A stretch of 64,000 nt of DNA, from assembly GCA_002293505.1 (NCBI GenBank), contig DBDI01000014.1, forward strand, positions 169,111 through 233,110, read 5' to 3'. Of this stretch, positions 47,291-55,393 are shown in pieces. Below the pieces are notes generated by a model. The model was not told the DNA's origin and ran no database searches. It saw only the letters and a program-made list of their open reading frames with translations. Made by a program: the position numbers and the translations under genes. The stretch's first letter is position 1. Each line of letters opens with the position of its first letter. This DNA is from Alistipes sp. UBA936 (GTDB lineage: Bacteria > Bacteroidota > Bacteroidia > Bacteroidales > Rikenellaceae).

Positions 47291-49501
47291 TTAATCTCCC
47301 AATGCTAATTGATCTCTCACGAGGTTGTAGTAGGCGCCCCGCGCGGCGACAAGGGCTTCGTGGCTTCCCTGTTCGATGATTCGACCGTGGCCCAGCACTA
47401 CTATATTATCGGCCCCCATCACGGTGCTGAGCCGGTGGGCGACCACTACAACGGTGCGGCCGGTGAAGAATCGTCGAAGGTTCTCCATAATCGTCCGCTC
47501 GTTGTTGGCATCCAGCGCGTTGGTTGCTTCGTCCAGAAAGATATACTTCGGATCCTTGTACACGGCCCGCGAGATGAGCAGCCTCTGTTTCTGACCGGTG
47601 CTCAGTCCGTGGCCGTCGCCCCCGATTCGGGTGTTGTAGCGCAGCGGCAGCGACTCGATGAAGTCGTGAATGTTGGCCGTCCGGGCGGCCTCCACGACCT
47701 TCTTGGGGTTAGGGATCTCGTCGATCACGCCGATGTTGCCCGCAATCGAGTCGGAGAAGATGTACCCCTCCTGCATCACAACCCCGCAATCCCTTCGCCA
47801 ACGCGATGGGCTATAAGCCTCCATCGCTGTGTCAGCAATGGTGATCTCGCCGCTGACCGGTTTATAGAATCCCAACAGCAGCTTCAACAGTGTCGATTTT
47901 CCGCTGCCGCTCATACCAACCACCGCCGTCACCTTGCCCGCCGGAATGGTGAGGCTGATTCGGTTCAACACCTTCTCGGAGTGGGGTCCTTCGTACTGGA
48001 ACACCACGTCGCGCAGTCGGATGTCGGCCATCGACGGGATGTCGCGAATCAGGTCGGCCTCGTCGGGCTCTTCGTTCTCCATATCGTGGATCTCGCCCAA
48101 ACGCTCCGCGCTGATCTTGGCATCCTGTGCCTGCTGGATGAAGCCTATGAATTGCGAGATGGGTGCGTTCAGCTGCCCGAGGATGTACTGCATTGCGGTC
48201 ATCATACCGAGGGTCATATCCCCGTCGATTACAGCCTTGGCCGCCAGGAACGAGATGAAGATATTCTTGGTCTGGTCGATAAACGTACCCCCCACCTGCT
48301 GGGTCTGCCCAAGGGCCAACGACTTGATACTGATCTTGTACAACTTGGCCTGCACCCGTTCCCACTCCCAACGCTTCTGCTTTTCGCAGTTGTTCAGCTT
48401 GATCTCCTGCATCCCGTTCACAAGTTGCACGAGGCCGCTTTGGTTGTCGGCCGACTGCTGGAAGCGTTTGAAATCCAGATCGCGCCGGTAACGCAGGAAC
48501 ACGGTCACCCACAGGGCGTACAAGCCGCTACCGACGAGGAAGATCACGAGGATTACGGGGTGGTACAGCGCCATAATCACTCCGTAGACCACGAAAGTGA
48601 TAGCCGAGAAGAGGATGTTCAACACCGACCCGGTCAGGAAAGTCTCGATACGTTTGTTGTCCGTTATACGCTGCATTATGTCGCCCACCATCTTCTGGTC
48701 GAAGAACGCGATGGGCAGCTTCATCAGTTTGGCCAAAAAGTCCGAAACGATGTTGATACTCATACGAGTCGTCACGTGCAACATCAACCAGCTGCGTATC
48801 AACTCGTTGGCGGTCTGTCCGAAGATCAATACCATCTGCGCTACCAGAGCCAGCAGGATGAAGTTCAGGTTGCTGTTGTTGATCCCGAAGTCGACCACCG
48901 ACTGGGTGATGAACGGAAAGATGAGCGAGATAAGGCTACCGACCAACAGCGCAAGAAAGATCTGAAGGATGAAACGTCGGTATGGTTTCAGGTAGCCGAA
49001 CATATAACTGATGCGGAACTTCTGCTCCTCGTCGTCGCCCTTGTCGCGGTAGAAATCCGGTGTGGGTTCCAGCAGCAGCGCCGTGCCGATATAGTGGTTC
49101 TCCTCTGCGGATGAGAACCAGCTCTTCAGGAACTCACTCTTCTTATACGTGACCAGTCCGTGCGCCGGATCACCTACCTCGATGGTCTCCTCGCCGCCGC
49201 CACGTCGAGGCCGCTTGATGTCGTACACCACAACGAAGTGGTTTTGGTTCCAGTGGACGATGCACGGAAATGGCACCTCGTCGCGCAGTTGTTCCCAGGT
49301 GAGCTTAACCCCCTTGGTTCGGAAACCGATGGCTTCGGCCGCGTCGCTGATGCCCAACATCGACACGCCGCCGCGCGTGATGTGGCACAAATTTCGCAAA
49401 TATTGGAGCGTGTAGCTCTTGCCGAAAAACTTGGCGACCATCCTAAGACACGACGGACCGCAATCCATCGCATCTAATTGACGGTAAAATGGATACTTCA
49501 T
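47291..49501 (-). CDS. C39 peptidase-containing ABC transporter (double-glycine exporter)
   Basis: 736 aa with three parts. The N-terminal C39 peptidase (~1-150) has catalytic Cys in DAMDCGPSC (C14), His in QNHFVVVYD and Asp in VGDPAHG. The membrane domain (~165-450) has six helices. The ATPase (~490-736) has Walker A GMSGSGKST, signature LSTGQ (Thr in place of the usual Gly), Walker B YIFLDEATNALD and an H-loop in VVVAHRLSTV. This class cuts leaders after Gly-Gly and exports the core. It is the only such exporter here and matches the -4/-7/-12 leader pattern of the five precursors. Confidence 0.92.
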   Translation of the reverse strand: MKYPFYRQLDAMDCGPSCLRMVAKFFGKSYTLQYLRNLCHITRGGVSMLGISDAAEAIGFRTKGVKLTWEQLRDEVPFPCIVHWNQNHFVVVYDIKRPRRGGGEETIEVGDPAHGLVTYKKSEFLKSWFSSAEENHYIGTALLLEPTPDFYRDKGDDEEQKFRISYMFGYLKPYRRFILQIFLALLVGSLISLIFPFITQSVVDFGINNSNLNFILLALVAQMVLIFGQTANELIRSWLMLHVTTRMSINIVSDFLAKLMKLPIAFFDQKMVGDIMQRITDNKRIETFLTGSVLNILFSAITFVVYGVIMALYHPVILVIFLVGSGLYALWVTVFLRYRRDLDFKRFQQSADNQSGLVQLVNGMQEIKLNNCEKQKRWEWERVQAKLYKISIKSLALGQTQQVGGTFIDQTKNIFISFLAAKAVIDGDMTLGMMTAMQYILGQLNAPISQFIGFIQQAQDAKISAERLGEIHDMENEEPDEADLIRDIPSMADIRLRDVVFQYEGPHSEKVLNRISLTIPAGKVTAVVGMSGSGKSTLLKLLLGFYKPVSGEITIADTAMEAYSPSRWRRDCGVVMQEGYIFSDSIAGNIGVIDEIPNPKKVVEAARTANIHDFIESLPLRYNTRIGGDGHGLSTGQKQRLLISRAVYKDPKYIFLDEATNALDANNERTIMENLRRFFTGRTVVVVAHRLSTVMGADNIVVLGHGRIIEQGSHEALVAARGAYYNLVRDQLALGD

Positions 49502-49505
49502 AACA

Positions 49506-49513
49506 CAAAGATA
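49506..49513 (-). promoter_or_regulatory. -7 box TATCTTTG, 4 nt before the C39 transporter ATG
   Basis: It fits TAnnTTTG on the minus strand and is followed by TGTT and the ATG at 49501, so the exporter message is likely leaderless. Confidence 0.5.
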
Positions 49514-49561
49514 TGAAAATAATTTCGTATCTTGCGCTACATTCTAACACTTTGTACGGTT

Positions 49562-50089
49562 ATGAAAAGACTATTGGTGATTCTTTTTTCCGTCGTGTTG
49601 ACGGTCGGCGGGGCCCTTGTCCCGGCGAATGCAAAAAAGCAGCCCGTGGACGAAACCAAGGCTGCTTTGGTGGAACAAATGTTGTCGAAACATCTCTACA
49701 AGGTGAACTTCGACAGGGCCTATCCCGTGTCGTTCCGCTCGTTCTATCTCAACCACCCGTACTATATCGCCGTGGTGGGCGAAGATCTGGACTCCTACCT
49801 GCCTTACTTCGGCCGCTCCTATGGCGCGGTTCCGTTCGGACTGGGTAGTTGGCTCGATTTCCAGGGCCCTATCTCCAATTACGAGGAGCGTACGGGCAAA
49901 AAGGGCCAACACATAATCTCCTTCGACGCCCATTCGCCCGACGACACCAACACCTATATGCTGACCGTCTATCCCTCGGGCGAGGCCGACCTGACCGTCA
50001 CTTCGATCAACAAGCAGTCGATCTCCTACTCGGGTAAGCTCGATCTGGAGCCAGACTTCGAGGTGATCAGCCGAGTGACGCCGCGGTAG
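49562..50089 (+). CDS. Secreted DUF4251-type protein
   Basis: 175 aa from the ATG at 49562, which opens a signal peptide ending near ANAKK; the ATG at 49532 would put extra hydrophobic residues before it. The body (FRSFYLNHPYYIAVVGEDLDSYLPYFGRSY, split here by motif NHPYYIAVV and GEDLDSYLPYFGR) and C-terminal strands resemble DUF4251, a small Bacteroidetes periplasmic family of unknown function. It is convergent with aminopeptidase P, and the two genes overlap by 23 bp at their 3' ends. Confidence 0.7.
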   Translation: MKRLLVILFSVVLTVGGALVPANAKKQPVDETKAALVEQMLSKHLYKVNFDRAYPVSFRSFYLNHPYYIAVVGEDLDSYLPYFGRSYGAVPFGLGSWLDFQGPISNYEERTGKKGQHIISFDAHSPDDTNTYMLTVYPSGEADLTVTSINKQSISYSGKLDLEPDFEVISRVTPR

Positions 50090-51455
50090 CCGCTTCGACC
50101 TCTTCGGTGGTTATGGGTAGTCGTTTGCCCAGCAGGCGGGTGCCTGTTTCGGTGACCAGCATATCGTCCTCGAGTCGGATTCCGCCGAAGTCGAGGTAGG
50201 TCTCCACACGGTCGTAGTTCACAAACTCGGTCGCGCGTTTCTCGGCGCGCCATTTTGCAATCAACTCGGGCACGAAGTAGAGGCCCGGTTCGACCGTCAC
50301 GACCATTCCCGGCTCAAGTCGCCGTCCCATCCGGCAGGTGCTGCACGCGGGGTCAGTCGAGCGAGGTGTTTCGGCATTGTAGCCTACATACTGCTCGCCG
50401 TAGTTCTCCATATCGTGCACATCGAGCCCCATCTGGTGTCCCAGGCCGTGAGGCATAAAGAGGGCGTGAACTCCTGCCGCGACTGCCGCGTCGATGTCGC
50501 CCATGACCAGTCCCAGTCCGTGCAATCCCTCGACGATCACTCGCGCCGACGAAAGGTGTACATCCACATAGCGCACTCCCGGGCCCGAGACTTTGATGGC
50601 GTGGTTGTTCGCCGCAAGGACTATGTCGTAAATCTCTTTTTGCTTGGTCGTGAACTTTCCGCTTACGGGCGTGGTTCGGGTGAAGTCGCTGCAATAGTTC
50701 GAGTTTGCCTCGGCCCCCGCATCGACCAACAACAGCCGTCCCTCTTGGAGCGTTCCGGCGTGGCTGTGGTTGTGTAGTGTTTCGCCGTGCTGTGACACTA
50801 TCGAGTGGAACGACGTACCCCAGCCTTCGCGCAGAGCCACTCCCTCGATCGCACCGGCTATGTCCTGCTCGCGCACCCCCGGACGACACATACTCATCGC
50901 CAGCGTGTGCATCTTGTAGCCGATTGCGCACGCCTTTTCGATTTCGGCAATCTCCTCGGCCGACTTCTTGTCCCTCTGGGCGACCGCGGCCATTATCAGC
51001 GCTTCGGAAGGGGCGAGGAACGCATCGGGTACAATGCGTTCCAACATCAGTCGAGTCTCGCCCCTGTATGGTTTCATTATGTGTATCGCCCGTCCGCGTG
51101 CCGTGGCTTCGGCGATTGTGGTTTCCAGTCGAGCTATCGGAGCACTTTTCGTGACCCCCACCTTCACGGCCAGTTCGGCAATTTTTGGTTGCGGGCCCAT
51201 CCAGATTATGTCGTCCACCGTGAAGTCGTCTCCGAAGAGCGTCGCTTCACCCGTGTCGGTATCCAAGACACCAACGAGGCCCGGTACATCGAGGCCAAAG
51301 TAGTACAGGAACGTGCTGTCCTGCCGGAAGCGATATGCGTTGTTGGGGTAGTTGATTGGCGACTCGCCGTTTCCCGGCAGCACTACCAGCCCCCGACCCT
51401 CCATCCTGTGTGCAAGCGCCTGGCGCCGCTCCACATAAGTTTGTGCACTAAACAT
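50067..51455 (-). CDS. pepP: Xaa-Pro aminopeptidase (M24 family)
   Basis: 462 aa from the ATG at 51455; the longer frame overlaps the U32 gene. An N-terminal aminopeptidase P domain (~1-140) is followed by the pita-bread M24 fold. The metal ligands are visible in VDAGAEANSNYCSDFTRT (two Asp), HGLGHQMGLDVHD (His), TVEPGLYF (Glu) and GGIRLEDDM (Glu). It removes N-terminal residues that precede proline, in the cytoplasm. It is the last gene of a compact operon, overlapping the U32 gene by 8 bp. Confidence 0.9.
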   Translation of the reverse strand: MFSAQTYVERRQALAHRMEGRGLVVLPGNGESPINYPNNAYRFRQDSTFLYYFGLDVPGLVGVLDTDTGEATLFGDDFTVDDIIWMGPQPKIAELAVKVGVTKSAPIARLETTIAEATARGRAIHIMKPYRGETRLMLERIVPDAFLAPSEALIMAAVAQRDKKSAEEIAEIEKACAIGYKMHTLAMSMCRPGVREQDIAGAIEGVALREGWGTSFHSIVSQHGETLHNHSHAGTLQEGRLLLVDAGAEANSNYCSDFTRTTPVSGKFTTKQKEIYDIVLAANNHAIKVSGPGVRYVDVHLSSARVIVEGLHGLGLVMGDIDAAVAAGVHALFMPHGLGHQMGLDVHDMENYGEQYVGYNAETPRSTDPACSTCRMGRRLEPGMVVTVEPGLYFVPELIAKWRAEKRATEFVNYDRVETYLDFGGIRLEDDMLVTETGTRLLGKRLPITTEEVEAATAASLG

Positions 51456-52692
51456 TGTTTTCCACTGTTTTATAGATTTTGTCGCCCCGTCGCAGTTCTG
51501 TCGGGGTTTTGATCGAGCAATACACTCCTTGCGGTGCGACGTCGACAGGTTGTTCGGCAACATAGACCTCCACGGCCGGAATTTCGACCGCTCCGGTGGT
51601 TTCACCCAGTGCCACGAGTTCCGCTCCCGACTCCAGCGGCGCGGCTTCAACAAGCACCTCCGCCACCGAGATCCGCTTGAAAAAGTTGGTCACCTTCCCC
51701 ACATAGACCTTCCGCCGCGTGGCCGACGAACCGTAGCGCTGACTCAGTTGCGGCACCGGTGCCCCGAGATAGTAACCCTCCCAGAACCCGCGGTTGAACA
51801 CCTCGCTCACTCTCATCATCCATCCGTCCACCCGCTCGCGGCTGAAGGTTCCCGCGGCCACGGCCTCCACCGCTTCTCGGTAGACCTCCACGACCCGTTT
51901 GACGTATTCGGCCGAGCGCGCCCGCCCTTCGATCTTCAGCACACTCACCCCCGCCGCCAGCATCCTGTCCAGAAACGGCAATGTGCACAGGTCCTTGGGC
52001 GAGAGCAGCCAACGCTCGTCTACCACTATCGCCTCGCCCGTTTCACGATCACGCAGTTCCCAATCCCGCCGACACAGCTGGCGACACGCACCGCGATTGG
52101 CCGAGTTGCCGTTCTCGTGCAGACTCAGGTAGCACTTTCCGCTCACAGCCATACACAGCGCTCCGTGGGCAAACATTTCGATGCGTACCTGCCGCCCGCT
52201 CGGGCCGCAAATATTCTGTTTTTCAATTTCCTGCGCGATGTGGGTCACTTGCGCCAGATCGAGTTCCCGCGCCAACACCATCGTCTCGGCCCACTGCGAG
52301 TAGAACTTCACCGTCGCCGTGTTCGACACATTCAGTTGTGTCGAGATGTGTACCTCCAGCCCCTTTTCGCGCGCATACAGGATCGCCCCCTGATCCGAAA
52401 CTATCACCGCATCGACCCCCTCGGCGGCCGCACGGTCTATCAGATTGCGGGTCAGAGCCTCCTCTTCGTCGTAGATTATCGTGTTGAGGGTCAGTCTTGT
52501 TTTCGCTCCCGCTGCTCGCGCCCGCCTCACTATCTCGCCTATGTCATCCACCGTGAAGTTTGCCGACGAAGCCGCCCGCATATTCAATCCCACGACCCCG
52601 AAGTAGACCGCATCCGCCCCGGCATCAAGCGCCGCAGCCAGCGATTCCCACGAACCCGCGGGCGCCAACAACTCTATGTCGGAACGCGTCAT
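51448..52692 (-). CDS. Peptidase U32 family protein (tRNA hydroxylation type)
   Basis: 414 aa from the ATG at 52692. The U32 signature is clear: EMFAHGALCMAVSGKCYLS near 170-190, followed by GACRQLCRRDW. Members such as TrhP help hydroxylate U34 of tRNA, and others modify 23S rRNA; the proteolytic role is doubtful. Four cysteines in that region could bind a cluster. It overlaps the polyprenyl synthetase by ATGA and aminopeptidase P by 8 bp. Confidence 0.85.
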   Translation of the reverse strand: MTRSDIELLAPAGSWESLAAALDAGADAVYFGVVGLNMRAASSANFTVDDIGEIVRRARAAGAKTRLTLNTIIYDEEEALTRNLIDRAAAEGVDAVIVSDQGAILYAREKGLEVHISTQLNVSNTATVKFYSQWAETMVLARELDLAQVTHIAQEIEKQNICGPSGRQVRIEMFAHGALCMAVSGKCYLSLHENGNSANRGACRQLCRRDWELRDRETGEAIVVDERWLLSPKDLCTLPFLDRMLAAGVSVLKIEGRARSAEYVKRVVEVYREAVEAVAAGTFSRERVDGWMMRVSEVFNRGFWEGYYLGAPVPQLSQRYGSSATRRKVYVGKVTNFFKRISVAEVLVEAAPLESGAELVALGETTGAVEIPAVEVYVAEQPVDVAPQGVYCSIKTPTELRRGDKIYKTVENNV

Positions 52693-53633
52693 TTTGTTCT
52701 TCCTGATTGGTCGGTCGAAATTTTCCTGAGCGCCTCGATCCTCTCCGTCGGGGCCGACAACCCGTCCAGCGCCTCGGTTGCGAGGTCGAATCGGCGCCGT
52801 ATCTCGGCTTCGGCTGCTTCGCGCACCCCGTGGCACTCGTAAATCTCCAACACCCGCGCGATCTTCTCCTCCGCCGAATACTGCAGATCCTTGTGGATCA
52901 ACGACAGCTCGGCCTTTTCTGCTGTCGTTGCGACCGACATCGCGTAGCACTTCAGGTAGGTTTGCTTGCCCGCCAGAATATCGCCCCCCACACTCTTCCC
53001 CAGTCTCGCATCGCCGTATGTGTCCAGCAGGTCGTCTTGAATCTGGAACGCCACCCCGAACTCCAACGCGAATCGCCTCAACAACGCCACGTCCTCCTCG
53101 GAAGCTCCCGCCACAGCCGCCCCCATCGACACCGCTCCGACGAACAGCGCCGCAGTCTTCAGTTCCACCATCTCCACGTGCTCCTGTGGCCTGACCGCAT
53201 CCCTCTCTTCGAAATCCATATCCATCTGCTGCCCCTCGCACACCTTGGTCGCCGCCTCGTTGAAATGTTCCATCACTCTCGGTAGCACTTCGGCCCTGGT
53301 TCTGGCCAGTTCGCGATAGGCGGCGATCATCAGCGCGTCGCCCGACAGTATTGCCACATTCTCACCCCATCGCCTGTACACCGACTCGCGCCCACGTCTC
53401 AGCGGTGCGTTGTCCATAATGTCGTCGTGCATCAGGGTGAAGTTGTGGAACATCTCCACCGCCGCGGCTGCCGGCAACGCCTCGACGACATCGTCGCGCC
53501 AGAGTCCACAAGCGGCTAATACGAACAGAGGACGTAGCCGCTTGCCGCCGTCCTCCATCGTGTATCTAATCGGGTCGTAGAGTCCCCGCGGCTGGGCGGG
53601 GTATTCCATCGCCCTGATGTATTCGTCAAGCAT
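52689..53633 (-). CDS. Polyprenyl diphosphate synthase
   Basis: 314 aa from the ATG at 53633 (a GTG at 53642 is in frame). First Asp-rich motif in LMHDDIMDNAPLRRGR (~73-88), second in FQIQDDLLDTYGD (~200), plus GGKRLRP at the start, all typical of trans-isoprenyl synthases that make geranylgeranyl or longer chains for quinones or lipids. It overlaps yajC by 8 bp upstream and the U32 gene by 4 bp downstream. Confidence 0.88.
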   Translation of the reverse strand: MLDEYIRAMEYPAQPRGLYDPIRYTMEDGGKRLRPLFVLAACGLWRDDVVEALPAAAAVEMFHNFTLMHDDIMDNAPLRRGRESVYRRWGENVAILSGDALMIAAYRELARTRAEVLPRVMEHFNEAATKVCEGQQMDMDFEERDAVRPQEHVEMVELKTAALFVGAVSMGAAVAGASEEDVALLRRFALEFGVAFQIQDDLLDTYGDARLGKSVGGDILAGKQTYLKCYAMSVATTAEKAELSLIHKDLQYSAEEKIARVLEIYECHGVREAAEAEIRRRFDLATEALDGLSAPTERIEALRKISTDQSGRTK

Positions 53634-53949
53634 TCGGCGCACGCATAATCATCGCCTTGTCGACCTCGATGGCGACCTCTTTGTCTATCTGAATGACTAT
53701 CGTGTTTTGTTTTACTTCTTTGACTGTTCCGTGGATACCTCCTGCGGTGACAACTTTGTGTCCTTTTTCGAGCGAGGAGCGGAATTTTGCGAGCTCTTTT
53801 TGTTGTTTTTGTTGCGGGCGGATCATCAGTAGCCACATCACTCCGAAGATCAACACCATCATCACGATCATACTCATACTCGAGCTCATTCCGAACATTC
53901 CCCTGGGGGCTTCCGCGGCCGTGCCGGCCACCTGTAACATCAAATTCAT
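53626..53949 (-). CDS. yajC: Preprotein translocase subunit YajC
   Basis: 107 aa with one membrane helix (MIVMMVLIFGVMWLLMI) followed by RPQQKQQKELAKF and VTAGGIHGTVKEV, the YajC hallmark. It is an accessory subunit of SecDF-YajC at the inner membrane. It lies between the DUF1573 gene and the polyprenyl synthetase in a tight operon. Confidence 0.93.
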   Translation of the reverse strand: MNLMLQVAGTAAEAPRGMFGMSSSMSMIVMMVLIFGVMWLLMIRPQQKQQKELAKFRSSLEKGHKVVTAGGIHGTVKEVKQNTIVIQIDKEVAIEVDKAMIMRAPNA

Positions 53950-53979
53950 AGTCTTTTTATTTTAGTTGTTGTTTTGTGC

Positions 53980-54432
53980 CTATTGTGCCCCCTGTACTTC
54001 CGCTCTCACCATTATTTTGTACGGCGCGGCTCCTGCCGAGGTTCGTATCTCGATTAGTTTCATCTGCATACCCCACATTCCGCTGCTGTCGAACCTGAAC
54101 GAGAACGCTCCTCGCTCTCCCGGCTCAATCGGCGCTCGCTCATACTCGACCGACGTGCAGCCGCAGGAGGTCTCTATTCCTGTGATCACCAGCGGTTCGT
54201 TGCCTCGGTTTTCGATCGCCGCCTTGTACTCCACCACCTCTCCGGCTTTGATTCGGCCGATGTCCACAAGCGTGTCGCTCCGGGCCTCGATCAACTCTCG
54301 CGAGATTCCGAACACCGCTCCTCCCGTCGTCACACTCGCCTCTTTTCGCCCTCCGCACGCCACCGCCAGCAGAGCCGTCGTCACCCAAACCACCTTCGCA
54401 AAGCCCCCTGCAAGCCCCCTCACCCCTTTCAT
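53980..54432 (-). CDS. DUF1573 lipoprotein
   Basis: 150 aa with lipobox LLAVAC, then a single DUF1573-type Ig-like domain: IEARSDTLVDIGRIKAGEVV, NRGNEPLVITGIETSCGCTS, GAFSFRFDSSG. The CGCT motif is characteristic. Function is unknown; it is commonly found beside nusB and yajC in Bacteroidetes. Its start overlaps the nusB stop by ATGA. Confidence 0.85.
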   Translation of the reverse strand: MKGVRGLAGGFAKVVWVTTALLAVACGGRKEASVTTGGAVFGISRELIEARSDTLVDIGRIKAGEVVEYKAAIENRGNEPLVITGIETSCGCTSVEYERAPIEPGERGAFSFRFDSSGMWGMQMKLIEIRTSAGAAPYKIMVRAEVQGAQ

Positions 54433-55355
54433 TGCCCCTTCAGTTTTTCCGCCACCTTGTCCAGCACTCCGTTGATGAACACGTTGCTATCCGGGGTGGA
54501 GTAGTACTTTGCTATTTCGATGTATTCGTCCAGCGTCACCCTTGTCGGTATCTCCGGGAATGCCCTCATTTCGGCTATGGCTGTCGTCATTATCAGGTTG
54601 TCCATCAGGGCTATTCGTTCCACATCCCAGTTTTTCGTGAATTGCTCCACCAGCTTCAGGTTCTCCTCGTAGCCGTCTATCGCTTCCACCAGCAGCCTCT
54701 CTGCGAAAGCCCCGTCGTCCGGATTTTTGAATTGTGGCAACACAGGGATTTCGCTCTGACCGCTCTTGGGCCTTATTCGCTCCAGGGTCTTGACTACCAT
54801 CACTATAGCGAATCCCACGTCGTCATTCCACAGTACCGATTGCTCCTCCAGCACTCCTTCCAGCAGGGCGCTCTCCTCCACTTCGGGCGAGCAGTAGAAG
54901 TCCCGCACCAGGGCTACATCTTCACTCAGATCGGCCCTCGGCGACGCCATATACTTGGCGTAGTAGTTGCTCTCCACCAGCGAATTGTACAGCTCCTTAA
55001 TCAGTTCCGGATAGCCCCTCCATCCCAGCTTTCGCTTCTTGAGATAGTCTCCCACTGCGTCGCTCTCCTCGATGAGTCGCACAAGTTCGTTTTCGACGAA
55101 TTTCGTGTTCGGGTTGAGCTCTTCGGGCGTTGGCAGATGCTTTGCCTTCCCCAGTTCTATTCTCTCTTCCGCATAGCGCTTCACCTCCACGATTAGCCAC
55201 AGCATCTGGAAATAGAGGTCATACGTGGCGTCTATCGAGCCTCGTAGCGCCTTCCTGGCCAGCTTGATCCCTCCCTCAGTCTCCGCGCCTTCCCCCTGAT
55301 AATAGGCATACAGCCCCTTGATAACTTTGATCCTTAGTAGTCGCCTCGATAACAT
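54429..55355 (-). CDS. nusB: Transcription antitermination factor NusB (extended form)
   Basis: 308 aa, about twice the E. coli length but typical of Bacteroidetes. The N-terminus (MLSRRLLRIKVIKGLYAYYQ) and the C-terminal conserved helices (VERIALMDNLIMTTAIAEMRAF, VTLDEYIEIAKYYS, FINGVLDKVAEKL) carry the NusB signature, with an extra helical region between. It binds boxA RNA with NusE for rRNA antitermination. It is first in the operon nusB-DUF1573-yajC-polyprenyl synthase-U32-pepP. Confidence 0.9.
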   Translation of the reverse strand: MLSRRLLRIKVIKGLYAYYQGEGAETEGGIKLARKALRGSIDATYDLYFQMLWLIVEVKRYAEERIELGKAKHLPTPEELNPNTKFVENELVRLIEESDAVGDYLKKRKLGWRGYPELIKELYNSLVESNYYAKYMASPRADLSEDVALVRDFYCSPEVEESALLEGVLEEQSVLWNDDVGFAIVMVVKTLERIRPKSGQSEIPVLPQFKNPDDGAFAERLLVEAIDGYEENLKLVEQFTKNWDVERIALMDNLIMTTAIAEMRAFPEIPTRVTLDEYIEIAKYYSTPDSNVFINGVLDKVAEKLKGQ

Positions 55356-55362
55356 ATCGGGA

Positions 55363-55370
55363 CAAAGATA
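55363..55370 (-). promoter_or_regulatory. -7 box TATCTTTG upstream of nusB
   Basis: On the minus strand, 7 bases before the nusB ATG. It forms a divergent pair with the box at 55382-55389, so the two start sites are ~40 bp apart. Confidence 0.45.
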
Positions 55371-55381
55371 GAGAAAATTTC

Positions 55382-55389
55382 TATCTTTG
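55382..55389 (+). promoter_or_regulatory. -7 box TATCTTTG, 4 nt before the flavoprotein ATG
   Basis: It fits TAnnTTTG, is followed by CCGA and the ATG at 55394, and implies a leaderless message. Confidence 0.5.
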
Positions 55390-55393
55390 CCGA

